DNA of 5,215 nucleotides from Clostridiales bacterium (GTDB taxonomy: Bacteria > Bacillota > Clostridia > Oscillospirales > CAG-272), in contig DXYE01000163.1 of assembly GCA_019415985.1 (NCBI GenBank), positions 1 to 5,215 on the forward strand. The letters run 5' to 3'. The position numbers and the translations under genes were made by a program. Below the pieces are notes generated by a model. That model worked only from the letters and a program-made list of their open reading frames with translations. It was not told the origin of the DNA and searched no databases. Every line of letters begins with the position of its first letter. Within the stretch, counting starts at the first letter, position 1. This document shows positions 1 through 5,004 of the stretch, piece after piece.

Positions 1-36
1 GGTGGTCTTTTCCTGCTTCGTAAGCCCTGTTCTCAT
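1..36 (-). CDS. 5' end of a minus-strand gene running off the left edge
   Basis: An ATG at 36-34 on the minus strand opens a frame that stays open for the 12 codons present and reads MRTGLTKQEKTT. An AAAGGAG ribosome site lies at 48-42, five bases before the ATG, and this is the main reason to believe the start. The 'LTKQEK' opening resembles the N-terminus of some Firmicute permeases of the major facilitator superfamily, but 12 residues cannot carry that call, so function is left open. The leader is cut at about position 50 by IS256 transposase sequence and I see no promoter-like boxes on this strand inside that sequence. If the gene is real it has either lost its own promoter or the join is an assembly chimera. 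Confidence 0.4.
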   Translation of the reverse strand, partial: MRTGLTKQEKTT

Positions 37-57
37 AAACTCTCCTTTCTGCGCGCC

Positions 58-351
58 ATGAAGCTGAAGGAGACTGCCAGGAAAGTCGAGGACGGCATTG
101 AAGAAACGCTGACCTACTGCGATTTCCCCGGCGAACATTGGACACGCATCCGCACCAACAATGTGATCGAGCGGCTGAACCGGGAGATCCGCCGGCGCAC
201 CCGCGTGGTGGGGACGTTCCCTGACGGCAACTCCGCCCTGATGCTGGTCTGCGCCCGGCTGCGACACGTCGCGGGCACGCAGTGGGGCTGCAAGAAATAC
301 ATGAATATGAAGCACCTCGAGGTCATCGAGCAAGACCTGCTGGTCGGGTGA
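58..351 (+). pseudogene. IS256-family transposase, C-terminal fragment
   Basis: This is the C-terminal part of a DDE transposase of the IS256/Mutator family, the enzyme that cuts and joins the ends of its own element. The hallmark segment TNNVIERLNREIRRR spans residues 33-47; Glu38 in it is expected to be the third catalytic acidic residue. It is followed by the usual VVGTFPDG and a C-terminal 'RLRHVAGTQWG' segment. Family members are about 400 residues, so roughly 300 residues with both catalytic Asp are missing. Homology appears to begin slightly before the ATG, at about position 50 (in-frame 'LRAMKLKE'), so the ATG is an internal Met and not a true start. The stop at 349-351 looks native. 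The fragment should be inactive. Confidence 0.85.
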
Positions 352-372
352 GTGGCAGTCGGCTCGCGAAGC

Positions 373-409
373 GTCAAGGGCAAGACAAGCGGCTGCCGCC
401 GCCCTTGAC
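373..409 (+). repeat. Hairpin in the IS256 non-coding 3' region
   Basis: GTCAAGGGC at 373-381 pairs perfectly with GCCCTTGAC at 401-409 around a 19-base GC-rich loop, 22 bases after the transposase stop. There is no T-run right after it, so it is not a classical intrinsic terminator, though it could slow read-through from the transposase. A second, shorter inverted repeat follows at 441-462 (AGGGGG/CCCCCT). Confidence 0.6.
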
Positions 410-493
410 CCTTTGCGCCCCGACCGCCCTAAAGTAACCAAGGGGGCGCCGAAGCACCCCCTGTAATAGATTTCTGCCAGATACCAGAATCAA

Positions 494-519
494 ATTTGCG
501 CATAAACCTTGACAGTACC
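494..519 (+). repeat. Putative right terminal repeat of the IS256-family element
   Basis: The segment, roughly TTTGCGCATAAACC followed by TTGACAGTACC, has the look of the outer end of Firmicute IS256-type elements and sits where GC-rich IS sequence gives way to the small ORF. The left partner is absent, so the boundary is accurate only to a few bases. It contains a perfect outward-facing TTGACA (509-514), the consensus -35 hexamer. Confidence 0.5.
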
Positions 520-703
520 ATCAAAAGCCAAGCACTATATTGCCGTTAATGCCGGCGGACGGTATCCGCTATTGAAAACCGCCCAGGACTACACGGAATA
601 TTTCCATGAGGCATTATCCTTCCCGAATCTGTATGAAGCCTACCGATTCATAGAAAAACATTGGCTTGAAAAAATTGCAACCGTCATTACCCGAATGATT
701 TGA
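509..703 (+). pseudogene. Small unknown protein, 5' end replaced by the IS end
   Basis: The open frame reads from about 521 (KAKHYIAVNAGG) through an aromatic-rich stretch (YTEYFHEALSFPNLYEAYRF) to a TGA at 701-703, leaving about 60 residues. The only available start, TTG at 509, lies inside the IS terminal repeat and has no ribosome site, so the native start was probably cut away by the insertion or by the event that left the remnant. The sequence looks like real coding DNA: amphipathic, no low complexity, and followed directly by a terminator. It resembles short proteins of unknown function found on Clostridial mobile elements, from memory only. I do not recognise a function. Confidence 0.5.
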
Positions 704-728
704 CCGCATTGTCTGCGGCCTTTTATTT
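704..728 (+). terminator. Intrinsic terminator after the small ORF
   Basis: CCGCA (704-708) and TGCGG (714-718) form a five-pair stem with a five-base loop, followed by CC and TTTTATTTT. It begins on the base after the TGA of the small plus-strand ORF, which supports that ORF having been a real gene's 3' end. Confidence 0.6.
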
Positions 729-747
729 TGGGGTTAACTCACCGCCG

Positions 748-770
748 AAAAAAGCTGCGCCCGGGCAACT
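748..770 (-). terminator. Intrinsic terminator of the sigma-factor operon
   Basis: On the minus strand, AGTTGC (770-765) pairs with GCAGCT (758-753) with one G-U pair, around the loop CCGGGC, and runs directly into a T-run (753-748). It lies 20 bases downstream of the stop of the last operon gene. It faces the plus-strand terminator at 704-728, so the two convergent units are insulated from each other. Confidence 0.7.
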
Positions 771-790
771 CAGTTCACCATAAATTATGA

Positions 791-1186
791 TCATTCCTTC
801 GCCCTGATAGTGCATCCGACGAATATTGCTGCCAGCAGAATTGTAACAACAATTGCTATGGAGGTGACATATTCAAATCCATACAAAACAGGCGACAACG
901 AGCTTATAGCTGCAATTCCCGAGACGCACATAATCGCCGTGTTCAGACCTCGGCTGTATTTAAACCAGCTAATAGCTATCAGAATAATCAGCACACAGGT
1001 CAGGACTGCGGCAATCAATGGTCCGAAATTTGCATAGCCATACGGCACAAGGCTAAAATAGGAATAGGTTCGCACCCAAGGCTCGCCCTCAGGATTCATA
1101 AATCGCAGCACCACCCCGTTTGGCAGTAATTCGAAAATCAAAGCAACCCCTGCTAAGAAAGATAAAAGCAATTTCCTTATCTTCAT
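791..1186 (-). CDS. Small four-helix membrane protein, last gene of the sigma operon
   Basis: The protein has 131 residues. ATG at 1186 is chosen over an upstream in-frame ATG at 1222 because TAAGGAGGAG lies just before it (1200-1191) and because the upstream start would overlap the preceding gene. Four hydrophobic segments are visible at about residues 5-28, 54-75, 81-104 and 106-126, with a polar segment between the first two ('NPEGEPWVRTYSYF', residues 31-44) that is probably exposed and is the most distinctive part. The basic N-terminus (MKIRK) favours a cytoplasmic N-end. Its ribosome site overlaps the stop codon of the 435-residue gene (11 bases between the two genes), so it is co-transcribed. 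No enzymatic motif or known transporter family is recognised; an accessory envelope protein is the most that can be inferred. Confidence 0.85.
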   Translation of the reverse strand: MKIRKLLLSFLAGVALIFELLPNGVVLRFMNPEGEPWVRTYSYFSLVPYGYANFGPLIAAVLTCVLIILIAISWFKYSRGLNTAIMCVSGIAAISSLSPVLYGFEYVTSIAIVVTILLAAIFVGCTIRAKE

Positions 1187-1197
1187 GTCACTCCTCC

Positions 1198-2505
1198 TTA
1201 TTGAATTTCGGTTCCGCCCCACTCCACTACCGTAAAACCGGAACGCTGTACTGCACTAAAACCCTGCTCCGGCAAGGAGATATACGAATCTGCCTTTTTC
1301 CAAGACATAAAAACACGGATCAGCGTATCCGGTTCAGGGCTTACTTTAAGCTCGGCGGCGTTTGTATAAGCATCAGTCTGGAAAGAAATAATGTTGTATG
1401 GGTTTTGCTCCATCTGCGGCAGCCAATACACGATAAACTCGTTTGCTTCACGGCGGGTAAGACCCAGTTGCTCCAAGGCACCTTCCAAAAATGCAGCGGT
1501 ATCCTTGCCCTTTACACAAAAGCCTTTGCTCATATCATACTTCGCGTAGGTTTCGCCTTCCCAGTAAAGATAATTATAGGTTCGTCCGTTTTTATCGGTC
1601 AATGTTCCGTCCGGCGCCGCCGTGACGACCCATCCGTCGCTATACTTCGGATAGGTGCAAGTCAGTCTGCCGTCAAGAGTAAGCTCAACGGAGACGTCTG
1701 TTTCCTTTTCGGGATACAGATAAATGACCGGCTTATATGCAACATAGGGATCCGGTTGCCAATCGCTTGCCTGTACAGTCAGCATATCCGCTTCCACGCG
1801 TTCATTTTCTTGGTCATAATAGGTGTTTTCATAGGTGCAGGTGACCTGATCTCCGACACACCACTCCTCTGAAAGTTTGCCGTTTAGCTTAATTTCATAC
1901 GGCATCGGGATAACGGGGCTTGCAAAAAAGCAATTGGAATAGATCTTTGTGATCTTGATATGGTCGAAAAAGTTGTAATCGACTTTTTCTGCCTTATTTT
2001 TATCAAGCCACTGCTCGGTATACTCCATATGGCGAAGGTCATCGGATAATTGCCAGCTTGTCGCATGGATCCGAGCAGGGTAGGACTCCATAATTTCGCC
2101 CGTATAGGTCACCTTGACCACACTGCCGACCTCAACATCAAGCTTCTCCAATTCACTGATGCCAAAAGAAATCTTATCGCTGCTTTTCAGCTCGGCGCTA
2201 TCTGAAACCGGCTGAACAAGAGCGGATGATTCACCGATTTCAAGTACGGTTGCTGTAAACGAATGCTCCGCTTTATCTTTCTCCCGTGTCCACAAGCTGT
2301 CGATAGATCTGAAATTATTCGGAAAAAGATAAACACGCAGCTTATCGTAGGTGCTATCCCCGGTCAGCCTGTTCCATTTCACGATTTTATAAGTCAAAGC
2401 GGTATATTCTCTCGTTCCGCCATCCTGACAAACACCACTGGGAATCGGTATGAAGAGAACTGCAATAAGGACAATAACGATGGGGATCCATATTTTCTTT
2501 TTCAT
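1198..2505 (-). CDS. Exported or anchored envelope protein with conserved C-terminal 'KPVIYLYP' domain
   Basis: The protein has 435 residues. MKKK plus a hydrophobic run (residues 5-24) forms a signal peptide or N-terminal anchor. A short 'DGGTREYTALTYKIVKWN' block (28-45) follows. Residues 82-152 form a beta-rich unit (TATVLEIGESSALVQP ... VGSVVKVTYTGEIMESYPA) of the style of DUF3221/YobA-like small OB-type domains. A second, similar but degenerate unit spans 175-249. Residues 255-433 are a distinct conserved block: KPVIYLYPEKE (258-268), YNYLYWEGE (310-318), EANEFIVYWLPQM (353-365), IRVFMSWK (396-403) and VVEWGGTE (426-433). I know this block as recurrent in gut Clostridia but without an assigned function. 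Start: AAGGAGG seven bases upstream; the ATG overlaps the upstream TGA (ATGA, 2505-2502), implying coupled translation. Cys26 is not in a proper lipobox. Its role in the envelope response is inferred only from the operon. Confidence 0.9.
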   Translation of the reverse strand: MKKKIWIPIVIVLIAVLFIPIPSGVCQDGGTREYTALTYKIVKWNRLTGDSTYDKLRVYLFPNNFRSIDSLWTREKDKAEHSFTATVLEIGESSALVQPVSDSAELKSSDKISFGISELEKLDVEVGSVVKVTYTGEIMESYPARIHATSWQLSDDLRHMEYTEQWLDKNKAEKVDYNFFDHIKITKIYSNCFFASPVIPMPYEIKLNGKLSEEWCVGDQVTCTYENTYYDQENERVEADMLTVQASDWQPDPYVAYKPVIYLYPEKETDVSVELTLDGRLTCTYPKYSDGWVVTAAPDGTLTDKNGRTYNYLYWEGETYAKYDMSKGFCVKGKDTAAFLEGALEQLGLTRREANEFIVYWLPQMEQNPYNIISFQTDAYTNAAELKVSPEPDTLIRVFMSWKKADSYISLPEQGFSAVQRSGFTVVEWGGTEIQ

Positions 2506-3968
2506 TTTGCCGCCTCCTTATTGATGACTTTGCCGTTATAAGAAACCGTGATGCTCTGTACTTTCTCAGACCTGTTCTTTTCATAAAAGCTGACTGTCCA
2601 TAAGCCTTTTTCCGAGTCGAATATCGCATCGGTCCGATCAAATTTTGCGGTAAAACCCTTCTTTGCAATTTCGATTGCTTGGGATTTATCTATGATACCG
2701 TCTGCAATTTTAACGGTGCCGAGTATCTGCATAGCTTCATCGCCATACCGGTTCCACCATTTATCCGCTCCTTCATTTATTGCCACATAAGAACCGGGCA
2801 TATCGGTAAAGCTGATAAAATCCCATACCTTCTTATTATCGTAAGTGCCTTTTCGTGCTTTATATGCACCGACAGTGATTTCTTTCTCTTCAAGGCCGGT
2901 GCCGCAAACACCGAATGCGGTATAGCACCATACTTTTATTTTGCCCTCGTCCTGATCTGCCGGCCAAAAGGAAATACAATATTCGTTGGCATTATCACCA
3001 TGCTCCGTCTCATAATTCCAGTCGTGAGGGATCGTAAGTTCGATATTGGAATAGTTCCCGGACTCTCGTGCCGTGGTTGGCTGTGTCTTGGGGTTAATAC
3101 CGTCCAAGTACACTATCACATCAGATTCGCTCGCCACATCAATGTCCGCTTCAGGTTCGATCAAAATGTGCCATGCAGCCATGTCACAAGTACCGGCCTC
3201 CGGAATAATGGAACGAATGCTGATATACAGCTTACCATCGGAACCTAATTTGACATTATCGACATTATGTCGGTTTGATCCGCTGCCTTCTTCGAGAAGA
3301 ACCATTACAAGAATCTGCTTTTCAAAGTATGCCTCATTGTATTTATCGCAGGCGTCAAGAAAACCGATGGTGGTGTCCGAATAAACTTTGTCTTTACGCT
3401 CCAGGTCGTACTTATCTTTGCTTGCATTATAGTAAGCCTTCAGTCCATCAACAGAGCGAATGATCTTAACAACGGGATAGTCCGCATCTTCGCGATACCC
3501 GTCTGTTCTGATATATTGAGGCTTAAAATCGATAAAGGACTTTTGTACTTCTCCGCCGGAATCTCCGGTGCGGGTAACAGTAAACTCCGCCCACAGCTTG
3601 CACTTTCTACTTTCTCCGCCGCGTCCCTTATCGTAAACACTGCAGTCAGTCACAAAACGGTACTTTCCGTTTTCGGAAATATCAAAAGAGTTTGACAGAG
3701 TATAGCTTTTTGTTTGAGTGGTTTTTCTTCCTAATTCATAGCCTATGGCAGTAAAGTAAAGACCGTTGATTGCACAGCTCGACCATTTACCGTTCTGCTC
3801 ACGCTCAATATCGTAGCTTTCCCCATAAACCACTTCATAAGAGGTTTCGTTGACCCATCTGACATTTAACTGTGTTTTTCCTTCATCCTCGGCAAGATTT
3901 AAAATTCTGACACTTACACCGTCAAAATCCGTGTTGGTCTCGCTGATTGCAACTTTGAGTGTGCCGGA
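2502..3968 (-). CDS. Ectodomain part of the frameshifted membrane-anchored sensor-like protein (3' part)
   Basis: This frame is open from 3968 to the TGA at 2502 (488 codons) with no credible start. GTG at 3833 is the first start-type codon but has no ribosome site and falls inside a beta-strand, and coding quality extends upstream of it (SGTLKVAISETNTD, then RILNLAEDEG). It should therefore be read as the continuation of the anchored protein at 3914-4264 after a one-base frame change. Four modules are visible. The first is an Ig-like beta-sandwich, ending about 85 residues after GTG3833. The second is a block with IRTDGY, LLEEGSGS..H and TCDMAAWHI (about 108-226), loosely reminiscent of PrcB-type domains. 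The third is a block with IPHDWNYE, FGVCGTGL and YGDEAMQIL (about 262-375). The fourth is a small PepSY-like helix/hairpin (382-437). It ends in an ATGA overlap with the 435-residue gene. An extracellular ligand- or stress-sensing role is inference. Confidence 0.8.
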   Translation of the reverse strand, partial: SGTLKVAISETNTDFDGVSVRILNLAEDEGKTQLNVRWVNETSYEVVYGESYDIEREQNGKWSSCAINGLYFTAIGYELGRKTTQTKSYTLSNSFDISENGKYRFVTDCSVYDKGRGGESRKCKLWAEFTVTRTGDSGGEVQKSFIDFKPQYIRTDGYREDADYPVVKIIRSVDGLKAYYNASKDKYDLERKDKVYSDTTIGFLDACDKYNEAYFEKQILVMVLLEEGSGSNRHNVDNVKLGSDGKLYISIRSIIPEAGTCDMAAWHILIEPEADIDVASESDVIVYLDGINPKTQPTTARESGNYSNIELTIPHDWNYETEHGDNANEYCISFWPADQDEGKIKVWCYTAFGVCGTGLEEKEITVGAYKARKGTYDNKKVWDFISFTDMPGSYVAINEGADKWWNRYGDEAMQILGTVKIADGIIDKSQAIEIAKKGFTAKFDRTDAIFDSEKGLWTVSFYEKNRSEKVQSITVSYNGKVINKEAAK

Positions 3969-4264
3969 TCATCCTTCAATACCGCGGTCTGATCTTTGGT
4001 TGCACTGTTCTTCGTCTCTATTCGTACATATTCGTTTTGGCTATATGCAGCACCGGAAGTATTTTCGGCACGCTCATCCGTTGCACCGGATTTCTTGTTG
4101 TTTACAGGCAGCATTGCCGGCAAAACCATTACAGACCATACCGTTATGATCAGACAAAGCGGTATACACACCGCAAGCGCACGGCTGCGAGCTTTTCTGC
4201 GCTCTTTTATTCTGTTTTCACTGCGGCGGAACACCTCCGCTTTTCTTTCTTCAAAGCTTCTCAT
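3914..4264 (-). CDS. Membrane-anchored anti-sigma/sensor-like protein, N-terminal part of a frameshifted gene
   Basis: Residues 1-28 are a short, strongly basic cytoplasmic tail (MRSFEERKAEVFRRSENRIK, then ERRKARSR). Residues 29-53 form one membrane helix (LAVCIPLCLIITVWSVMVLP). After that a polar extracellular linker begins. The ORF reaches a TAA at 3914, but its last ~16 codons (after DDP, residue 100) look unlike the rest, and the true continuation lies in the -1 frame (GTLKVAISETNTD). Restoring one base gives a protein of about 587 residues ending at 2502. The ATG overlaps the sigma-factor stop (ATGA), with only a weak GGTGAG ribosome site, so its translation is probably coupled to that of the sigma factor. 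A single-helix partner directly after an ECF sigma gene is the usual place of an anti-sigma factor. The 28-residue tail is shorter than known anti-sigma domains, so that role is inferred. Confidence 0.8.
   Translation of the reverse strand: MRSFEERKAEVFRRSENRIKERRKARSRALAVCIPLCLIITVWSVMVLPAMLPVNNKKSGATDERAENTSGAAYSQNEYVRIETKNSATKDQTAVLKDDPAHSKLQSARPTRILTV
3957..3973 (-). other. Frameshift site splitting the anchored protein
   Basis: On the minus strand the sequence GATGATCCGGCACACTC reads D-D-P-A-H-S in the N-terminal frame. With one extra base after CC or CCG it reads D-D-P-G-T-L and runs straight into KVAISETNTDFDG. The -1 frame has a stop (TGA, 3971-3969) just upstream and the 0 frame meets TAA at 3914, so the change must lie between them, most likely at CCGG (3967-3964). 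A loss of one base in a short C/G run or a base-call error fits. No slippery heptamer is present. Confidence 0.8.
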
Positions 4265-4812
4265 AATAACAGCTCACCATCCTTTCCAAGAATGATGCGA
4301 AGCTCCTTTTTGGCACGATACAGAAGGTTATCCACCTGCTTGCGGCTTTTCTTCATGACCTTTCCTGCTTCGTCATAAGACAGATCTTCAAAATAAATCA
4401 AATGAATGACAACACGCATATCATCCGGAAGTGAGTCGAGAGCATTGTTTACGATTCTTTTCCGCTCATTCTTCAAAACGGTTTCTTCCAGTGCCTCCAG
4501 TTCGGCCGACACTTTCTCCGTCTCGGAAAGCTCAACAAAATCAATGATTTTGCGACGCTTTATGTAATTCAACGCTCTGCTGCGACCGAGCATGAACAGA
4601 TAGGTTTTCAGTGTCACCTTGAAATTGTACCGATGTTTATTGACCACCAGATCGGAAAAAGCATCGATGGCAATATCCTCGGCCGCATGGATGTCATGCA
4701 CATAACGGTCGATGAAGAACACAAGGCCGTCAAACAGTTCCTTCATTATCTCGTCAAAGGCACTCTCATCACCTTCAAGGAAACGGCGGTAGCTACTTGC
4801 GCCGTTATCCAT
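4261..4812 (-). CDS. ECF-type RNA polymerase sigma factor
   Basis: A 183-residue sigma-70 family protein with only regions 2 and 4, the layout of group 4 (ECF) sigma factors, which direct RNA polymerase to stress- or signal-dependent promoters. Region 2 covers about residues 14-88: AFDEIMKELFDGLVFFIDRY, then AAEDIAIDAFSDL as the region 2.2 core, and YLFMLGRSRALNYIKRRK as the -10-binding helix. An acidic linker (93-113) follows. Region 4 is about 117-174: ALDSLPDDMRVVIHLIYFE, then the helix-turn-helix LSYDEAGKVMKKSRKQVDNL and YRAKKEL. AAGGAGG (4826-4820) lies seven bases before the ATG. It is the first gene of the operon and its stop overlaps the start of the membrane-anchored protein, the common arrangement of an ECF factor and its regulator. 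Size and motifs are complete, so it should be functional. Confidence 0.95.
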   Translation of the reverse strand: MDNGASSYRRFLEGDESAFDEIMKELFDGLVFFIDRYVHDIHAAEDIAIDAFSDLVVNKHRYNFKVTLKTYLFMLGRSRALNYIKRRKIIDFVELSETEKVSAELEALEETVLKNERKRIVNNALDSLPDDMRVVIHLIYFEDLSYDEAGKVMKKSRKQVDNLLYRAKKELRIILGKDGELLL

Positions 4813-4831
4813 AGGAGTTCCTCCTTATTGC

Positions 4832-4849
4832 GGGATCACGTCTGATCCC
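4832..4849 (-). promoter_or_regulatory. Leader hairpin or operator at the start of the sigma operon mRNA
   Basis: GGGATCA (4832-4838) and TGATCCC (4843-4849) form a perfect seven-pair inverted repeat with a four-base spacer. It lies between the -10 box and the AAGGAGG of the sigma gene and would form the first ~20 bases of the transcript. It has no T-run, so it is not a terminator; it could stabilise the mRNA or serve as a protein-binding palindrome. Confidence 0.6.
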
Positions 4850-4856
4850 TTCACTT

Positions 4857-4885
4857 ATTATACAATCGGGCAAAGCGGCATTCCT
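4857..4885 (-). promoter_or_regulatory. Promoter of the sigma-factor operon
   Basis: On the minus strand a perfect TATAAT lies at 4862-4857, with a 17-base spacer to AGGAAT at 4885-4880 and an upstream T-rich tract. The -35 is a poor match to TTGACA but contains GGAAT, close to the GGAAC seen in many ECF-dependent promoters. The site may therefore be a plain housekeeping promoter with a weak -35, or a hybrid that also allows autoregulation by the sigma factor it drives. Confidence 0.55.
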
Positions 4886-4888
4886 TAT

Positions 4889-4933
4889 AAAAAACGCAAA
4901 AGCCCGTAACTTTTTTGCAAGCTACAGGCTTTT
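4889..4933 (-). terminator. Near-symmetric terminator after the PD-(D/E)XK gene
   Basis: AAAAGCC.GTA.CTT (4898-4912) pairs with AAG.TAC.GGCTTTT (4919-4933) as a long stem with mismatches, around a T-rich loop. On the minus strand the stem ends in CTTTT, then GCG and TTTTTT (4894-4889). It lies about 70 bases after the stop of the gene on the right and immediately before the operon promoter. Because the outer arms are A4/T4 it could work in both directions. Confidence 0.7.
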
Positions 4934-5004
4934 GTCGTCATCCGTATATGGCTCTCGGGTGGTCGACGCTTCCTATAACCGCTCCGGGAAGTCTATTTTT
5001 TAGA

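Larger units (their letters stand above)
50..519 (+). mobile_element. Remnant of an IS256-family insertion sequence (3' part)
   Basis: This stretch is clearly richer in G and C than the operon that follows. It holds the C-terminal third of an IS256/Mutator-type transposase, then about 140 bases of non-coding DNA with two hairpins, and ends at a putative right terminal repeat (about 494-519, ending CCTTGACAGTACC). The left two thirds of the element, including its left terminal repeat, are missing, so the pair of inverted repeats and the target duplication cannot be checked here. The left break falls in the leader of a divergent gene; the right end falls in a small ORF. The remnant cannot transpose by itself. 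Confidence 0.7.

Noticed and set aside
9..21. 13-base identity TTTCCTGCTTCGT shared with 4361-4373 inside the sigma gene
   Set aside because: The copies are read in different frames in the two minus-strand genes and the similarity does not extend, so it is probably chance.
1120..1872. Long plus-strand ORF of 250 codons opposite the 435-residue gene
   Set aside because: It overlaps well-supported minus-strand genes, has no ribosome site, and its translation is a Cys/His/Arg-rich mixture typical of antisense shadow frames.
2425..2435. Lipoprotein signal around Cys26 of the 435-residue protein
   Set aside because: The residues before the Cys (S-G-V) do not fit the L-[AS]-[GA]-C lipobox; a plain signal peptide or anchor is more likely.
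2679..3248. Plus-strand ORF of 189 codons opposite the ectodomain gene
   Set aside because: Antisense shadow of a clearly coding minus-strand frame; no start signals and no recognisable protein pattern.
3914..3973. Programmed -1 ribosomal frameshift as the reason for the split gene
   Set aside because: The window between the -1 frame stop and the 0-frame stop contains no X XXY YYZ slippery heptamer in the right phase and no evident pseudoknot, so an indel or sequencing error is more likely.
3959..4378. Plus-strand ORF of 139 codons across the sigma/anchored-protein junction
   Set aside because: It spans two coupled minus-strand genes in antisense, with no ribosome site.
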